A stretch of DNA of 57,978 bases from Christensenellaceae bacterium Phil10. GTDB lineage: Bacteria; Bacillota; Clostridia; Christensenellales; CAG-917. This document shows positions 35,836 through 44,420 of this stretch, one piece after another. A program made the position numbers and the translations under genes. The notes under the pieces are model-generated. The model saw only the letters and a list, made by a program, of their open reading frames with translations, ran no database searches and had not been told where the DNA came from. The DNA lies in assembly GCA_001940895.1 (NCBI GenBank), contig MSGY01000012.1:1-57978 (forward strand), in the 5' to 3' direction. Each line of letters begins with the position of its first letter. The stretch's first letter is position 1.

Positions 35836-37732
35836 CGTCTATCCTCCCGAAAAGTTCCAGACATTTTCCGTACGCTTCGTCCTGAAGCGTCAGCGGCGAT
35901 TTATTTGAAGTTTTATGAAGAGACATATCGTATAAAGCGTTTCTGACCGCAAGAAAATTGTCGATATCCATAACGTCTCTTACGGTTTCGCGGGGGCTTT
36001 TTTCGCTTAACATGAACGAAGACATTCTTCTCAGTCTTTCCGTCAGCGCGATGATAGCGGGTTTTAAGTTGTTCTCGGACATTATAATCTGAGCATACGC
36101 AAGATACGCGCCGTGGACGATAACGTCCGTGAGACCTTTCTCCCATCCGTAAGACGGCATTTCTGCGATTTTCAGTCTGTCGCCGACAGAGACGTAAACT
36201 TTTTTCGGCGCGCATTTATCAAGATACACCGCAAGTACGAGCGTCTTAAGATATGCCGACGCGTCGTGGTGCAAAAGAATTTTTTCGTAAAGACGGGTAA
36301 GTCGCGCCGAAGAATAGAAGGACAATGCGGTAACGACGGTATAGACGTTTCTGTCGCTTTCGTTAAGCAACAGAAATTCAAGATTTTTGCAGGCGTCTTT
36401 GTTATATTTAAGATAAGCCGTAAATTTTTTCCCGTCCTGTAAAGCAAGTTTGATTTCGTTGAGAAGACGCACTCTTTTAATCTGAATTTCGATTTCGCCG
36501 TAGGACATAAGGCCGCCTTCGTGCGAATTTATTTTATCGAGCATAAGCTGCGCTTCGAAATTGTCGGGATAAAGACGCAAAACGTCGAGAAAAGTCGCGC
36601 GCGCGGCCTTAATTTCGCCTATGTTGTACTGCGCCTTTCCCAGAAGTATCAGAAGCTGTGGCTGATAAGGAAATTCGGGCAGCACGTTTTCAACGGAATT
36701 AAGCACGCCTTCGTGGTTCATCGCAAGCCTGCATGCGTCGAGTTTTACCATATATTCCATCGAGTTTTTTGGCTTTACGGCGTCAATTTCTTTGTATATT
36801 CTGTCCGCTTCCTCGTTTTCTTCAAGCAGTTTAAGCGAAATATAATAGTAGCATTTCAGAGAAAAATCGTCGGGAAGTCCTTCCATAGCAATTTCCGCGG
36901 CAGTGCGCATAGACGATAATCTGTTTAGCGCAAGATAGCACATGACCTTGTTTTTGTGAGCTATGAAATAATATTTTCCGTTTTTGCGCGTTATTTTATC
37001 AAGCAGAACAAGAGCGTCTTCGGGTTTGCCTTCCGAAAACAGTCTGAATGCGTTGCGAATGTTTTTTTCACATTCGTCGTCAGGCATGGGATATACCTGT
37101 CTGAATCCTATTCCGGTGCGCCTTTTCGACGGTTTTTTTTCTTCGTCGTCGGTTTCGTCGTTAAAATCGAGAAGCTTCTCCATAAGCTCGCCGAACTTTA
37201 TAATATCGTCGTTTTCTCCCTGAAACCCTGTTGCGAAAATATTTCCGATGCTTTTTGCGTCGCGCCTGAGAGCGAGATTTTCTCCTCCTTTTTCGCGCCT
37301 GTCGACAATAAGTCTGAAATTTCTTTTTACATCGCCGGAATTATTATCGCCATTGACAAACAGCGACTCGCCGTCCTCGTTTTCGACGCTGAGAAACTCC
37401 GAAAAATCATAATCCACGTCGAAGGAATCCTTATAATATTTTGCTTCGCGGAATTTTCCGCGGCACATCATATTTGAAATTATACCTTTAATCGCGTCGG
37501 TATCGCCAGTGTTGCGATATACCTCCATATACTTTTCGTCGCTTGTTTCGAAGTCGTTCATTTCGGCGTAAATTCTTGCGACGAGCATGCCAGCGTCGAC
37601 GTTTCCGGGGTCTTTTTCAAGTACGGCGTTCAGAAGCGGCAACGCTTCGAAATAGTTTTCGTCGTCGTAAAAATCCTCGGCCCGTTCCAGCTTATATTCG
37701 TTTGTATCGTCAAACTTAATAATATCCGCCAT
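35819..37732 (-). CDS. Tetratricopeptide-repeat protein
   Basis: A 637-residue cytoplasmic protein. TPR-like helix pairs are clear near the N-terminus (ALPLLNAVLEKDPGNVDAGM, residues 29-48) and in the middle (LFSEGKPEDALVLLDKI; ILLGKAQYNIGEIKAARATF with LRLYPDNFEAQLML). An acidic linker with DETDDEEKKPSKRR sits near residue 200. There is no enzyme domain or membrane segment. It starts nine bases after hslO and overlaps the HEAT-like gene. A scaffold role is suggested by the fold; function is unknown. Confidence 0.75.
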   Translation of the reverse strand: MADIIKFDDTNEYKLERAEDFYDDENYFEALPLLNAVLEKDPGNVDAGMLVARIYAEMNDFETSDEKYMEVYRNTGDTDAIKGIISNMMCRGKFREAKYYKDSFDVDYDFSEFLSVENEDGESLFVNGDNNSGDVKRNFRLIVDRREKGGENLALRRDAKSIGNIFATGFQGENDDIIKFGELMEKLLDFNDETDDEEKKPSKRRTGIGFRQVYPMPDDECEKNIRNAFRLFSEGKPEDALVLLDKITRKNGKYYFIAHKNKVMCYLALNRLSSMRTAAEIAMEGLPDDFSLKCYYYISLKLLEENEEADRIYKEIDAVKPKNSMEYMVKLDACRLAMNHEGVLNSVENVLPEFPYQPQLLILLGKAQYNIGEIKAARATFLDVLRLYPDNFEAQLMLDKINSHEGGLMSYGEIEIQIKRVRLLNEIKLALQDGKKFTAYLKYNKDACKNLEFLLLNESDRNVYTVVTALSFYSSARLTRLYEKILLHHDASAYLKTLVLAVYLDKCAPKKVYVSVGDRLKIAEMPSYGWEKGLTDVIVHGAYLAYAQIIMSENNLKPAIIALTERLRRMSSFMLSEKSPRETVRDVMDIDNFLAVRNALYDMSLHKTSNKSPLTLQDEAYGKCLELFGRIDDEYEI

Positions 37733-37741
37733 AATCGCTTT

Positions 37742-38617
37742 TCAACCTTCTGCGCACGAAAACAGCGCGTCAAGTTCTTTTTCCGTAAACTTATATTTTT
37801 TATTGCAGAACTGACAGGTAAGTTCGACAAAGCCGTTCTGTCTGCAAATATCGTAAGCCTCGTCCTTTCCGAGCGACAATACAATTTGCTCGATACGGCT
37901 TCTCGAGCAGGTGCATTCGTAAGTCGGACGTATATCGGGCAAAGGGAATACGTCGTAAGACGAAAAATACTTTTCAATGATTTCGTCGACGGTATTTTCT
38001 TTCAGAAGAGCGCTTACTCTCGTGAAATTCGCGACGGTTTTTTCCATTTCCGATATCCACTCGTCTTTACAGCCCGGCATAATCTGAACGAATATTCCTC
38101 CGGCCGCAAGACATTCGCCGTCTCCCGCGAGTACGCCAAGCGCAACCGACGACGGTTGTTGTTCGGAAACGGTAAAATAGTAGGCGAAGTCGTCGGCGAT
38201 TTCGCCGTCGATAATCGGACTTCTTCCCGAATAAGGTTCCTTCAGTCCGAGGTCTTTTATAACGCTTATATATCCTTCGCGACCGACCGCGCCGCCTACG
38301 TCGAGTTTGCCGGCGGAATTAAGAGCAAGTTCGACCCGAGGATTCTCGACGTAACCGCGCACTTTCGCGCCGTAATCGCCAAGCACCACTATTCTTCCGA
38401 GAGGACCGCCGCCGTTTACGGTAATCGACAGTTTCTGCGCTTCGTCTTTCAGTTGTTCGCTCATAAACGCGCCTACTACGAGGGTACGCCCTAGCGCCGC
38501 CGCCGCCGTACGGGACAGCGAATGAATTTTTATCGCTTTATCGACCGTTTCTCTTGCGTCGATTACGCTTACGAGAACGGTTTTATCGAAAATCATAAAC
38601 CTTTTGAAAACATCCAT
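37742..38617 (-). CDS. hslO: Redox-activated chaperone Hsp33
   Basis: A 291-residue Hsp33. The N-terminal folding domain includes GPLGRIVVLGDYGAKVRGYV and the middle contains GDGECLAAGGIFVQIMPG. The C-terminal redox switch carries the zinc cysteines C235-x-C237 and C268-x2-C271 (CTC and CQFC). Oxidation releases zinc and activates the holdase. Length is typical. The start overlaps the methyltransferase stop by one base (TAATG), indicating coupling. Confidence 0.95.
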   Translation of the reverse strand: MDVFKRFMIFDKTVLVSVIDARETVDKAIKIHSLSRTAAAALGRTLVVGAFMSEQLKDEAQKLSITVNGGGPLGRIVVLGDYGAKVRGYVENPRVELALNSAGKLDVGGAVGREGYISVIKDLGLKEPYSGRSPIIDGEIADDFAYYFTVSEQQPSSVALGVLAGDGECLAAGGIFVQIMPGCKDEWISEMEKTVANFTRVSALLKENTVDEIIEKYFSSYDVFPLPDIRPTYECTCSRSRIEQIVLSLGKDEAYDICRQNGFVELTCQFCNKKYKFTEKELDALFSCAEG

Positions 38618-39324
38618 TATTTTTTTGCCACCGCAACGAGCCTGTTATCGCTTTCGTTGAATTTTTTGAATTTTTCGTTGAAAAACTCCGTTTTAAAACC
38701 CGCCCCTTTCAATGCAGCCGCAATTTCCGAAGCCTTGTGAACGTATTGCGTTTCCGTTTCGTCGGAACGCTTATACGAATCGCCTTGTTTTTCGAAAAAA
38801 GTCAATTCCATTTTAACCTTATCGCCTTTCAGAGAATTCTGCCAGAAATAAGTCAGATTTTCGTTGTCCTCGAAAAAGAGATTATTGCCGAGAACGTGTT
38901 TTAACTTGTGTTCGGAACTTATATCGAAAACGAAAACTCCTCCGTCGTTAAGAAGCGCGTAAATTGTCGAAAACACTTTTGACAGATTATTCGGTCTGAC
39001 GTAATTAAAGCCGTCGCAGACGGCCGTAACGAAATCGCGTTTTTTAATTGTTCCGATATTGTTCAGGTCACAGACGAAAAAGGGAATATTCAATCTTTGA
39101 CGGTGCGCTTTCCCGACGGCTTTTTCCAGCATTTCGGGCGAAACGTCGCACCCTGCGACGTCGAAACCTCTTTTTTTCAGGCGCACGGTCATTTCGCCGC
39201 TGCCGCAGGCCATATCGTAACCGTCGGTAAGTCCCGTCAGTTTTCCGGCAAGAAAAGCCTCGTACGCGTCGTAGTCGAAATCGGTCATAAGACCGTCGTA
39301 ATACTTTGAAAGTATCTCGTACAA
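38617..39324 (-). CDS. Class I SAM-dependent methyltransferase
   Basis: A 235-residue methyltransferase. SAM-binding motif I is MACGSGEMTVRLKKRGF (about residues 39-55), followed by GCDVSPEMLEKA (acidic motif II) and VTAVCDGFNYV (motif IV). The C-terminal half has a mixed beta region (YFWQNSLKGDKVKMELTFFE) as in small-molecule methyltransferases of the YqeM/UbiE-like group. The substrate is unknown. It is coupled to hslO and starts two bases after the upstream membrane-protein gene ends. Confidence 0.85.
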   Translation of the reverse strand: MYEILSKYYDGLMTDFDYDAYEAFLAGKLTGLTDGYDMACGSGEMTVRLKKRGFDVAGCDVSPEMLEKAVGKAHRQRLNIPFFVCDLNNIGTIKKRDFVTAVCDGFNYVRPNNLSKVFSTIYALLNDGGVFVFDISSEHKLKHVLGNNLFFEDNENLTYFWQNSLKGDKVKMELTFFEKQGDSYKRSDETETQYVHKASEIAAALKGAGFKTEFFNEKFKKFNESDNRLVAVAKK

Positions 39325-39325
39325 A

Positions 39326-40441
39326 TTATTTTTTTCTCCCGTTTCCGCCTTTATTGTTTTTGTGATTCTTCGTATTTACAACCTCGACGGGCTTGTCCTG
39401 TATCGGGGAAATCTCGTCTTTAACGGGATTTACGGCAACGCCGTCGGACTTCTTTTTTTTGTTTTTATTCTTAACGGCGGAATTCTTGTTTTCTTCCATT
39501 ATGTACAGCGGCGTCAGAACGCTGTCCAGCGCCCACTGCGAAAACGCAGTGAATATCAATCCGTAAAGAATGAGTCCGACCATCATCAACAATACGATAA
39601 TCACAATCAGAATAGCTGCATTGTTTATGAATAACAGCGCGACAGGTACCAGACAAATCAGGAAAAGAGGAAGCCCTATCGGCGCTAATTTTATGCTGAA
39701 AATCAAGGCGTCTTTAACTTGTTTGAAGAACGGCAAATCCACTTCCGCAAGCAAAGGAAGCAGCTGCATATTGACGTATAAAAGCAAAAATTCCGCGATG
39801 CATACGAATATCAGCATTGCCCAATGGCCGCCCGTTACCGCTCCGACCGCGCGAAGTTTCAGAAAATATATAACGGTGCTTCCGAGCGCAAGTACAAGAA
39901 GAGCGTTTACCGTCATTACGATAAGGTATTTCCACCAGAATTTCTTAACGCCTCTGAAAAACGGTTTCGTAACTTTTTCGATTTTTTCGCCCCACATGAA
40001 GGATTTGATGACGCTGAACGCACCCGCCATACCTATGGAAGTGACGATTATCGCAGGAACAAGCAGATACAGAACGAACTGATAGGCGTCGTACACCGCA
40101 AGTTGAGCCTGAACAAGCGTATCGGCTCCTCCGGGATATGCCATTCCTATGTTGCCCATAAAATCGAACCCGGAAACCGCAAGTCCCGCAAAATAATTCG
40201 TGCACCAGTAGACTACGAAAAAGAACGGCAACGCAAACAGCAGAAACCAACAGTTGTTTCTCATAAGCGGACTCGATTCCGCCCGGAAAACGTCGAAAAC
40301 CTGTTTGACTCTGCCGCGCGGATAGGGGCCCTTAGGCTCCTCGCCTCTTATTTCGGGGCCGAGCGAAAGTTTTTTATATAACGGACTCAGGTCCTGTGCG
40401 TTTTTTTTGTTTTTAGATACGTTTTTGTTTTTTGCGGACAT
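39326..40441 (-). CDS. YesL/DUF624-like membrane protein
   Basis: A 371-residue protein. A lysine/asparagine-rich cytoplasmic N-terminus precedes RVKQVFDVFRAESSPLMRNNCWFLLFALPFF, which resembles the start of the YesL/DUF624 family. About six membrane helices follow, with a paired-helix block FLLLYVNMQLLPLLAEVDLPF. The tail after about residue 330 is a highly basic KNKNKKKK and NNKGGNGRKK stretch. The start at 40441 is chosen because GGAG lies seven bases ahead; an in-frame ATG four codons earlier is possible. It is first in the methyltransferase-hslO-TPR operon. Function unknown. Confidence 0.7.
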   Translation of the reverse strand: MSAKNKNVSKNKKNAQDLSPLYKKLSLGPEIRGEEPKGPYPRGRVKQVFDVFRAESSPLMRNNCWFLLFALPFFFVVYWCTNYFAGLAVSGFDFMGNIGMAYPGGADTLVQAQLAVYDAYQFVLYLLVPAIIVTSIGMAGAFSVIKSFMWGEKIEKVTKPFFRGVKKFWWKYLIVMTVNALLVLALGSTVIYFLKLRAVGAVTGGHWAMLIFVCIAEFLLLYVNMQLLPLLAEVDLPFFKQVKDALIFSIKLAPIGLPLFLICLVPVALLFINNAAILIVIIVLLMMVGLILYGLIFTAFSQWALDSVLTPLYIMEENKNSAVKNKNKKKKSDGVAVNPVKDEISPIQDKPVEVVNTKNHKNNKGGNGRKK

Positions 40442-40470
40442 CGTTTGCTCCATAACCGTATTGTTTTTTA

Positions 40471-40499
40471 ATTTTACACTATAAAAAGAAATATATCAA
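40471..40499 (-). promoter_or_regulatory. Promoter of the YesL-like to HEAT-like operon
   Basis: Minus strand TTGATA (40494-40499), 17 bases, TAAAAT (40471-40476). Confidence 0.65.
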
Positions 40500-40572
40500 C
40501 AAAAAACAAGCCGAATTAGCGCCTATATTGTCACATTAACGCCAAAAATAATATTATATAGAAAAAGGTTGA

Positions 40573-40601
40573 TTGACAAACTCTCTTTCGTTTGCTATTA
40601 T
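40573..40601 (+). promoter_or_regulatory. Promoter of the asd-dapA-dapB operon
   Basis: Perfect TTGACA (40573-40578), 17 bases, TATTAT (40596-40601). Confidence 0.8.
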
Positions 40602-40612
40602 AGTAAACTAAT

Positions 40613-40639
40613 AAAGAGGGGCGCTTACGCCCTCTTTTT
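40613..40639 (+). terminator. 5' leader hairpin of asd, terminator-like
   Basis: Arms aaagaggggcg and cgccctcttt with one bulged base, followed by a T run. It lies at the very start of the asd transcript, too close to the promoter for an upstream aptamer. It may be an early attenuator or a stabilising 5' hairpin. GGAGG before asd lies outside it. Confidence 0.6.
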
Positions 40640-40659
40640 CATACTTTCCGGAGGTTGAT

Positions 40660-41664
40660 ATGAAAAAATACAACGTAGCCGTAGTAGGCGCAACCGGCAT
40701 GGTCGGAAATAAATTTTTAGAAGTTCTGTCCGAAAGAAACCTGCCCGTGGAAAACTATTATCTTTACGCAAGCGCGAAAAGCGCGGGAAAAGTTATCGAT
40801 TTTATGGGAAAACCGCACACAGTTATCGAACTGACGCGCGAAAACGTCGTCGATAAAAAAATAGATATCGCTCTTTTTTCGGCAGGCGCTGCCGTAAGCC
40901 GCGAATTTGCGCCCGTATTTGCCGAAAACGGCGCCGTGGTCGTCGATAACAGCAGTTGCTGGAGAATGGACGACGACGTTCCTCTCGTCGTGCCCGAGGT
41001 GAATCCCGAGGACGTCAGATGGAATCACGGTATTATCGCCAATCCGAATTGCAGCACAATTCAGGCTATGGTTGCATTAAAACCCCTTCACGACAAATAT
41101 ACTATTAAACGCGTGGTATACAGCACCTATCAGGCGGTATCGGGCGCGGGCGTGCAGGGTTATCTCGACCTCAAAGACGGCGTCAACGGCGTACCTCCCA
41201 AAAAATTCAATCACCCTATTTTCGCCAACTGCCTGCCTCAGATTGATTCCTTCCTCGATAATCACTATACCAAGGAAGAGATGAAAATGATAAACGAAAC
41301 GCGCAAAATACTTCACGCACCCGATATGCGCATTACCGCAACCACCGTACGCGTTCCCGTTTTCCACGGCCATTCGGAAAGCATTAACGTAGAATTCGAA
41401 AAGCCGTGCGACCTTGAAGGAGTTTTCGATTGTCTGAAGAACGCGCCGGGACTCGTTGTCATCGACGATATCGAAAACTGCAGATACCCGATGCCCGTCG
41501 ATATCGAAAATACCGACCCCGTTTACGTCGGTCGCGTCCGCATCGACGACAGCGTCGAAAGCGGAATAAACATCTGGTGCGTTGCGGACAATATCAGAAA
41601 AGGCGCCGCAACCAACACCGTCCAGATTGCCGAATTACTGATAAAGGAGAACCTGATAAAATAA
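40660..41664 (+). CDS. asd: Aspartate-semialdehyde dehydrogenase
   Basis: A 334-residue enzyme reducing aspartyl phosphate to aspartate semialdehyde. It has the Rossmann motif GATGMVGNKFLEVL, active-site cysteine in NPNCSTIQAMVAL, STYQAVSGAG and the catalytic histidine region VPVFHGHSESINVEFE. Strong GGAGG lies ahead of the ATG. It opens the asd-dapA-dapB operon, feeding lysine/diaminopimelate synthesis here and homoserine through hom elsewhere in the window. Confidence 0.97.
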   Translation: MKKYNVAVVGATGMVGNKFLEVLSERNLPVENYYLYASAKSAGKVIDFMGKPHTVIELTRENVVDKKIDIALFSAGAAVSREFAPVFAENGAVVVDNSSCWRMDDDVPLVVPEVNPEDVRWNHGIIANPNCSTIQAMVALKPLHDKYTIKRVVYSTYQAVSGAGVQGYLDLKDGVNGVPPKKFNHPIFANCLPQIDSFLDNHYTKEEMKMINETRKILHAPDMRITATTVRVPVFHGHSESINVEFEKPCDLEGVFDCLKNAPGLVVIDDIENCRYPMPVDIENTDPVYVGRVRIDDSVESGINIWCVADNIRKGAATNTVQIAELLIKENLIK

Positions 41665-41690
41665 AAAAATCAATATGATAAGAGGTGAAA

Positions 41691-42566
41691 ATGTCAATAT
41701 TCAAAGGTTGCGCGACAGCGCTCGTTACCCCGTTCGACGAAACGGGAGTGGACTTTTACTCTTTTGAACGTTTTCTCGATTTTCAGCTTGAAAACGGAAT
41801 TGACGCACTCGTAGTCCTCGGTACCACCGGCGAATCCGCCACGATGACCGAGGAGGAAAAAATCAGAACGGCAGACTTTGCGATAAAACACGTACGCGGC
41901 CGCGTGCCGGTAATCGTGGGCACGGGTTCCAACAATACCCGCGAAGTCGTCAGATACAGCAGAATTATCGAATCATTGGGCGCCGACGCACTTCTCGTCG
42001 TTACGCCCTTTTATAATAAATGCACGCAAAACGGACTGATTGAGCATTATCTGACAGTTGCGGACGCCGTAAAAACTCCCATCGTTTGTTATAACGTGCC
42101 TACCCGCACGGGCGTAAACATTCTGCCCGAAACTTTCAGAACGATAGCGGGACATAAGAACATATGCGCAATTAAGGAAGCGTCGGGGAATATCGAACAG
42201 ATTTCCGAAACCATAAGGCTGTCGCAGGGGCTTGCCGAAGTCATATCGGGAGACGACGGTCTGACGGTTCCATCGATGTGCATGGGAGCGACGGGCGTAA
42301 TCTCCGTGGCTTCAAACGTTTTTCCGTCGTTCGTACGCGAAATGACGGCGCTTGCCCTTAAAGGAGATTTCGACAACGCGTCTAAAATGCAACTTAAACT
42401 TAATCCGCTCGTCAAGGGTCTTTTTTGCGAAGTCAATCCGATTCCCGTCAAATACGCATTATCTAAACTCGGATATATAAAGAATATTTTACGCCTTCCT
42501 CTTACGCCCGTCACAAAGGCGGATTCCGACAAAATCGATACTTTAATAAACGATTTTATAAATTAA
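41691..42566 (+). CDS. dapA: 4-hydroxy-tetrahydrodipicolinate synthase
   Basis: A 291-residue TIM-barrel aldolase condensing pyruvate with aspartate semialdehyde. It shows GTTGESATMTEEE, the catalytic tyrosine in CYNVPTRTGVN, the Schiff-base lysine in ICAIKEASGN, and GDDGLTVPSMCMGATG. ATG 41691 with AGAGGTG eight bases upstream is preferred over an in-frame GTG two codons earlier. It sits 26 bases after asd and just before dapB. Confidence 0.97.
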   Translation: MSIFKGCATALVTPFDETGVDFYSFERFLDFQLENGIDALVVLGTTGESATMTEEEKIRTADFAIKHVRGRVPVIVGTGSNNTREVVRYSRIIESLGADALLVVTPFYNKCTQNGLIEHYLTVADAVKTPIVCYNVPTRTGVNILPETFRTIAGHKNICAIKEASGNIEQISETIRLSQGLAEVISGDDGLTVPSMCMGATGVISVASNVFPSFVREMTALALKGDFDNASKMQLKLNPLVKGLFCEVNPIPVKYALSKLGYIKNILRLPLTPVTKADSDKIDTLINDFIN

Positions 42567-42569
42567 AAT

Positions 42570-43289
42570 ATGATAAGAGTTATTCTGAACGGAGCGTGCG
42601 GCAGAATGGGGCGCAGTTTTGCGACGCTGTGCGAAAATACCGCGGATATATTTATCGTAGCGGGCGTCGACGAAAATACGAAGACTGCGCGTCACAGTTT
42701 TCCCGTTTACGACGATATCGGAAAAATCAGAGTCCCCGCCGACGTAATCGTGGATTTTTCGGTTCCCGCCGCCCTCGACCGTATACTTCGTTATGCGCTT
42801 GACAACAATCTTAAACTTCTCGTCGCAACTACGGGACACAGCCGTTCTCAACTTAACGATTTGCGTTTAGCGTCCGAAAAAATCGCCGTTTTCAAAGCGG
42901 CAAATTTAAGCGTCGGCATATCGGTTTTATCAAGACTCGCCGCGATTTGTGCAGACGCTCTGACGGATTTCGACGCGGCGATTACCGAAACACACCATAA
43001 AAATAAGCTCGACGCTCCGTCGGGCACCGCGCTTATGCTTAAGAATTCCATAACTTCGTCGGGTCCTCCGTCCCGCGCCGTATGCATCAATTCGATAAGA
43101 GGCGGCACGGTAACCGGAAAACACGAAGTGGTTTTTTTGGGTAATTACGAAACGATTACGATAACGCACGAAGCGACCTGCAAAGACGTTTACGCCTTAG
43201 GCGCGATACGCGCAATCAGATTTCTTTCGTCCGAAACGGCGGGTTTTTATACACCCGACGACCTTTTTATGACAAACTCCGGAAACTGA
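42570..43289 (+). CDS. dapB: 4-hydroxy-tetrahydrodipicolinate reductase
   Basis: A 239-residue NAD(P)H-dependent enzyme. It has NGACGRMGRSFATL at the N-terminus, VDFSVPAALDRIL, ATTGHSRSQL, the catalytic ETHHKNKLDAPSGTALML block, and the C-terminal RFLSSETAGFYTPDDLF. The start is three bases after the dapA stop. No ribosome-binding site is distinct, so translation probably relies on coupling. The last gene of the lysine/DAP operon visible here; later pathway genes are not in the window. It is convergent with pyrB. Confidence 0.95.
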   Translation: MIRVILNGACGRMGRSFATLCENTADIFIVAGVDENTKTARHSFPVYDDIGKIRVPADVIVDFSVPAALDRILRYALDNNLKLLVATTGHSRSQLNDLRLASEKIAVFKAANLSVGISVLSRLAAICADALTDFDAAITETHHKNKLDAPSGTALMLKNSITSSGPPSRAVCINSIRGGTVTGKHEVVFLGNYETITITHEATCKDVYALGAIRAIRFLSSETAGFYTPDDLFMTNSGN

Positions 43290-43304
43290 ATCCCGTCCTT
43301 CCCT

Positions 43305-44396
43305 CTATTTTTCAGAGGCTTCGTGTTCGCAATAGGCGCAAAACACCTTTCCCGTTTTATCCTTGTAAAACAGGCGGGACAGTTCCTGTTCGCACTCGCA
43401 GATGCAATGCGGATTCGTACAATCGTATTTATCGGAAACGAAAGTATTTTCCTGAAACGCTCCGTCGTTCTTTTCGGACGACTTGTTTTTTTCAAGCATC
43501 TTGAGAATAAGCGCCATACGCATCAGTTTTCCGTTTACGGTCTGTCTGAAATAGCACGCTCTCGGGTCGTCGTCGACTTTAACCGATATTTCGTTCACTC
43601 TCGGCAACGGGTGCAGAACGATTGTCTCCTTGCCCGCAAGACGCATTTTTTCTTCGGTAAGTATATACGAATCTTTCAGCCTTTCGTACTCTTCCTCGCT
43701 TCCGAACCGTTCTTTCTGAATTCGGGTCATATACAATACGTCAAGGCTGCCGATATTATCCTCAAGGGATTCGCTTTCGATATAAGAAATCCCCTTTTCT
43801 TCGATATAATCACGCTTTACAAACGAAGGCAGTTTCAGTTCCTCGGGAGAAATCAGCACGAATTCGACTCCCTTATAGCGCGACATCGCCGATATCAGCG
43901 AATGAACGGTTCTTCCGTATTTAAGGTCGCCGCAAAAACCGATTTTAAGATTTTCAAACCCGCCCTTCTCGCGGTATATCGTCAGCATGTCGGCAAGGGT
44001 CTGCGTGGGATGATAATGTCCGCCGTCTCCCGCGTTTATGACGGGCACCGACGAATGCCGCACGGCGACGTAAGGAGCGCCTTCTTTCGGATGTCTCATC
44101 GCGATAATATCGACATATCCGGACACCACTTCGACGGTATCGGCGACGCTTTCGCCCTTTGCAGCCGACGAAGTATTCGCTCCCGCTACGCTCACGACGC
44201 CGCCTCCGAGAGAGAGCATTGCCGTTTCGAAACTGAGTCGCGTCCTCGTGGAAGGTTCGAAAAACAGCGTTGCGAGAATTTTATGCTTGCAGGCGTCGCG
44301 GTATTTATCGGGATTTGCGTCTATATCCTCGGCAGTCGCGATAAGTTCTTCGATTTCCTTTTCCGATAAATCGAGAATATTTAAAAGATTTTTCAT
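43305..44396 (-). CDS. pyrB: Aspartate carbamoyltransferase fused to a PyrI-like zinc domain
   Basis: A 363-residue protein. Residues 1-305 are the catalytic chain: FFEPSTRTRLSFE (carbamoyl phosphate), MRHPKEGAP, GDLKYGRTVHSL and HPLPRVNEI (aspartate site). After a linker comes a zinc knuckle with C326-x4-C331 and C353-x2-C356 (CTNPHC and CAYC), very close to the PyrI zinc domain in cysteine spacing. The allosteric nucleotide-binding half of PyrI is missing, and no separate pyrI is in the window. It is last in the UMP operon. ATG 44396 has AGAGGAAAAAT ahead. Confidence 0.93.
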   Translation of the reverse strand: MKNLLNILDLSEKEIEELIATAEDIDANPDKYRDACKHKILATLFFEPSTRTRLSFETAMLSLGGGVVSVAGANTSSAAKGESVADTVEVVSGYVDIIAMRHPKEGAPYVAVRHSSVPVINAGDGGHYHPTQTLADMLTIYREKGGFENLKIGFCGDLKYGRTVHSLISAMSRYKGVEFVLISPEELKLPSFVKRDYIEEKGISYIESESLEDNIGSLDVLYMTRIQKERFGSEEEYERLKDSYILTEEKMRLAGKETIVLHPLPRVNEISVKVDDDPRACYFRQTVNGKLMRMALILKMLEKNKSSEKNDGAFQENTFVSDKYDCTNPHCICECEQELSRLFYKDKTGKVFCAYCEHEASEK

Positions 44397-44420
44397 ATTT
44401 TTCCTCTGTTCATTCAAGAG

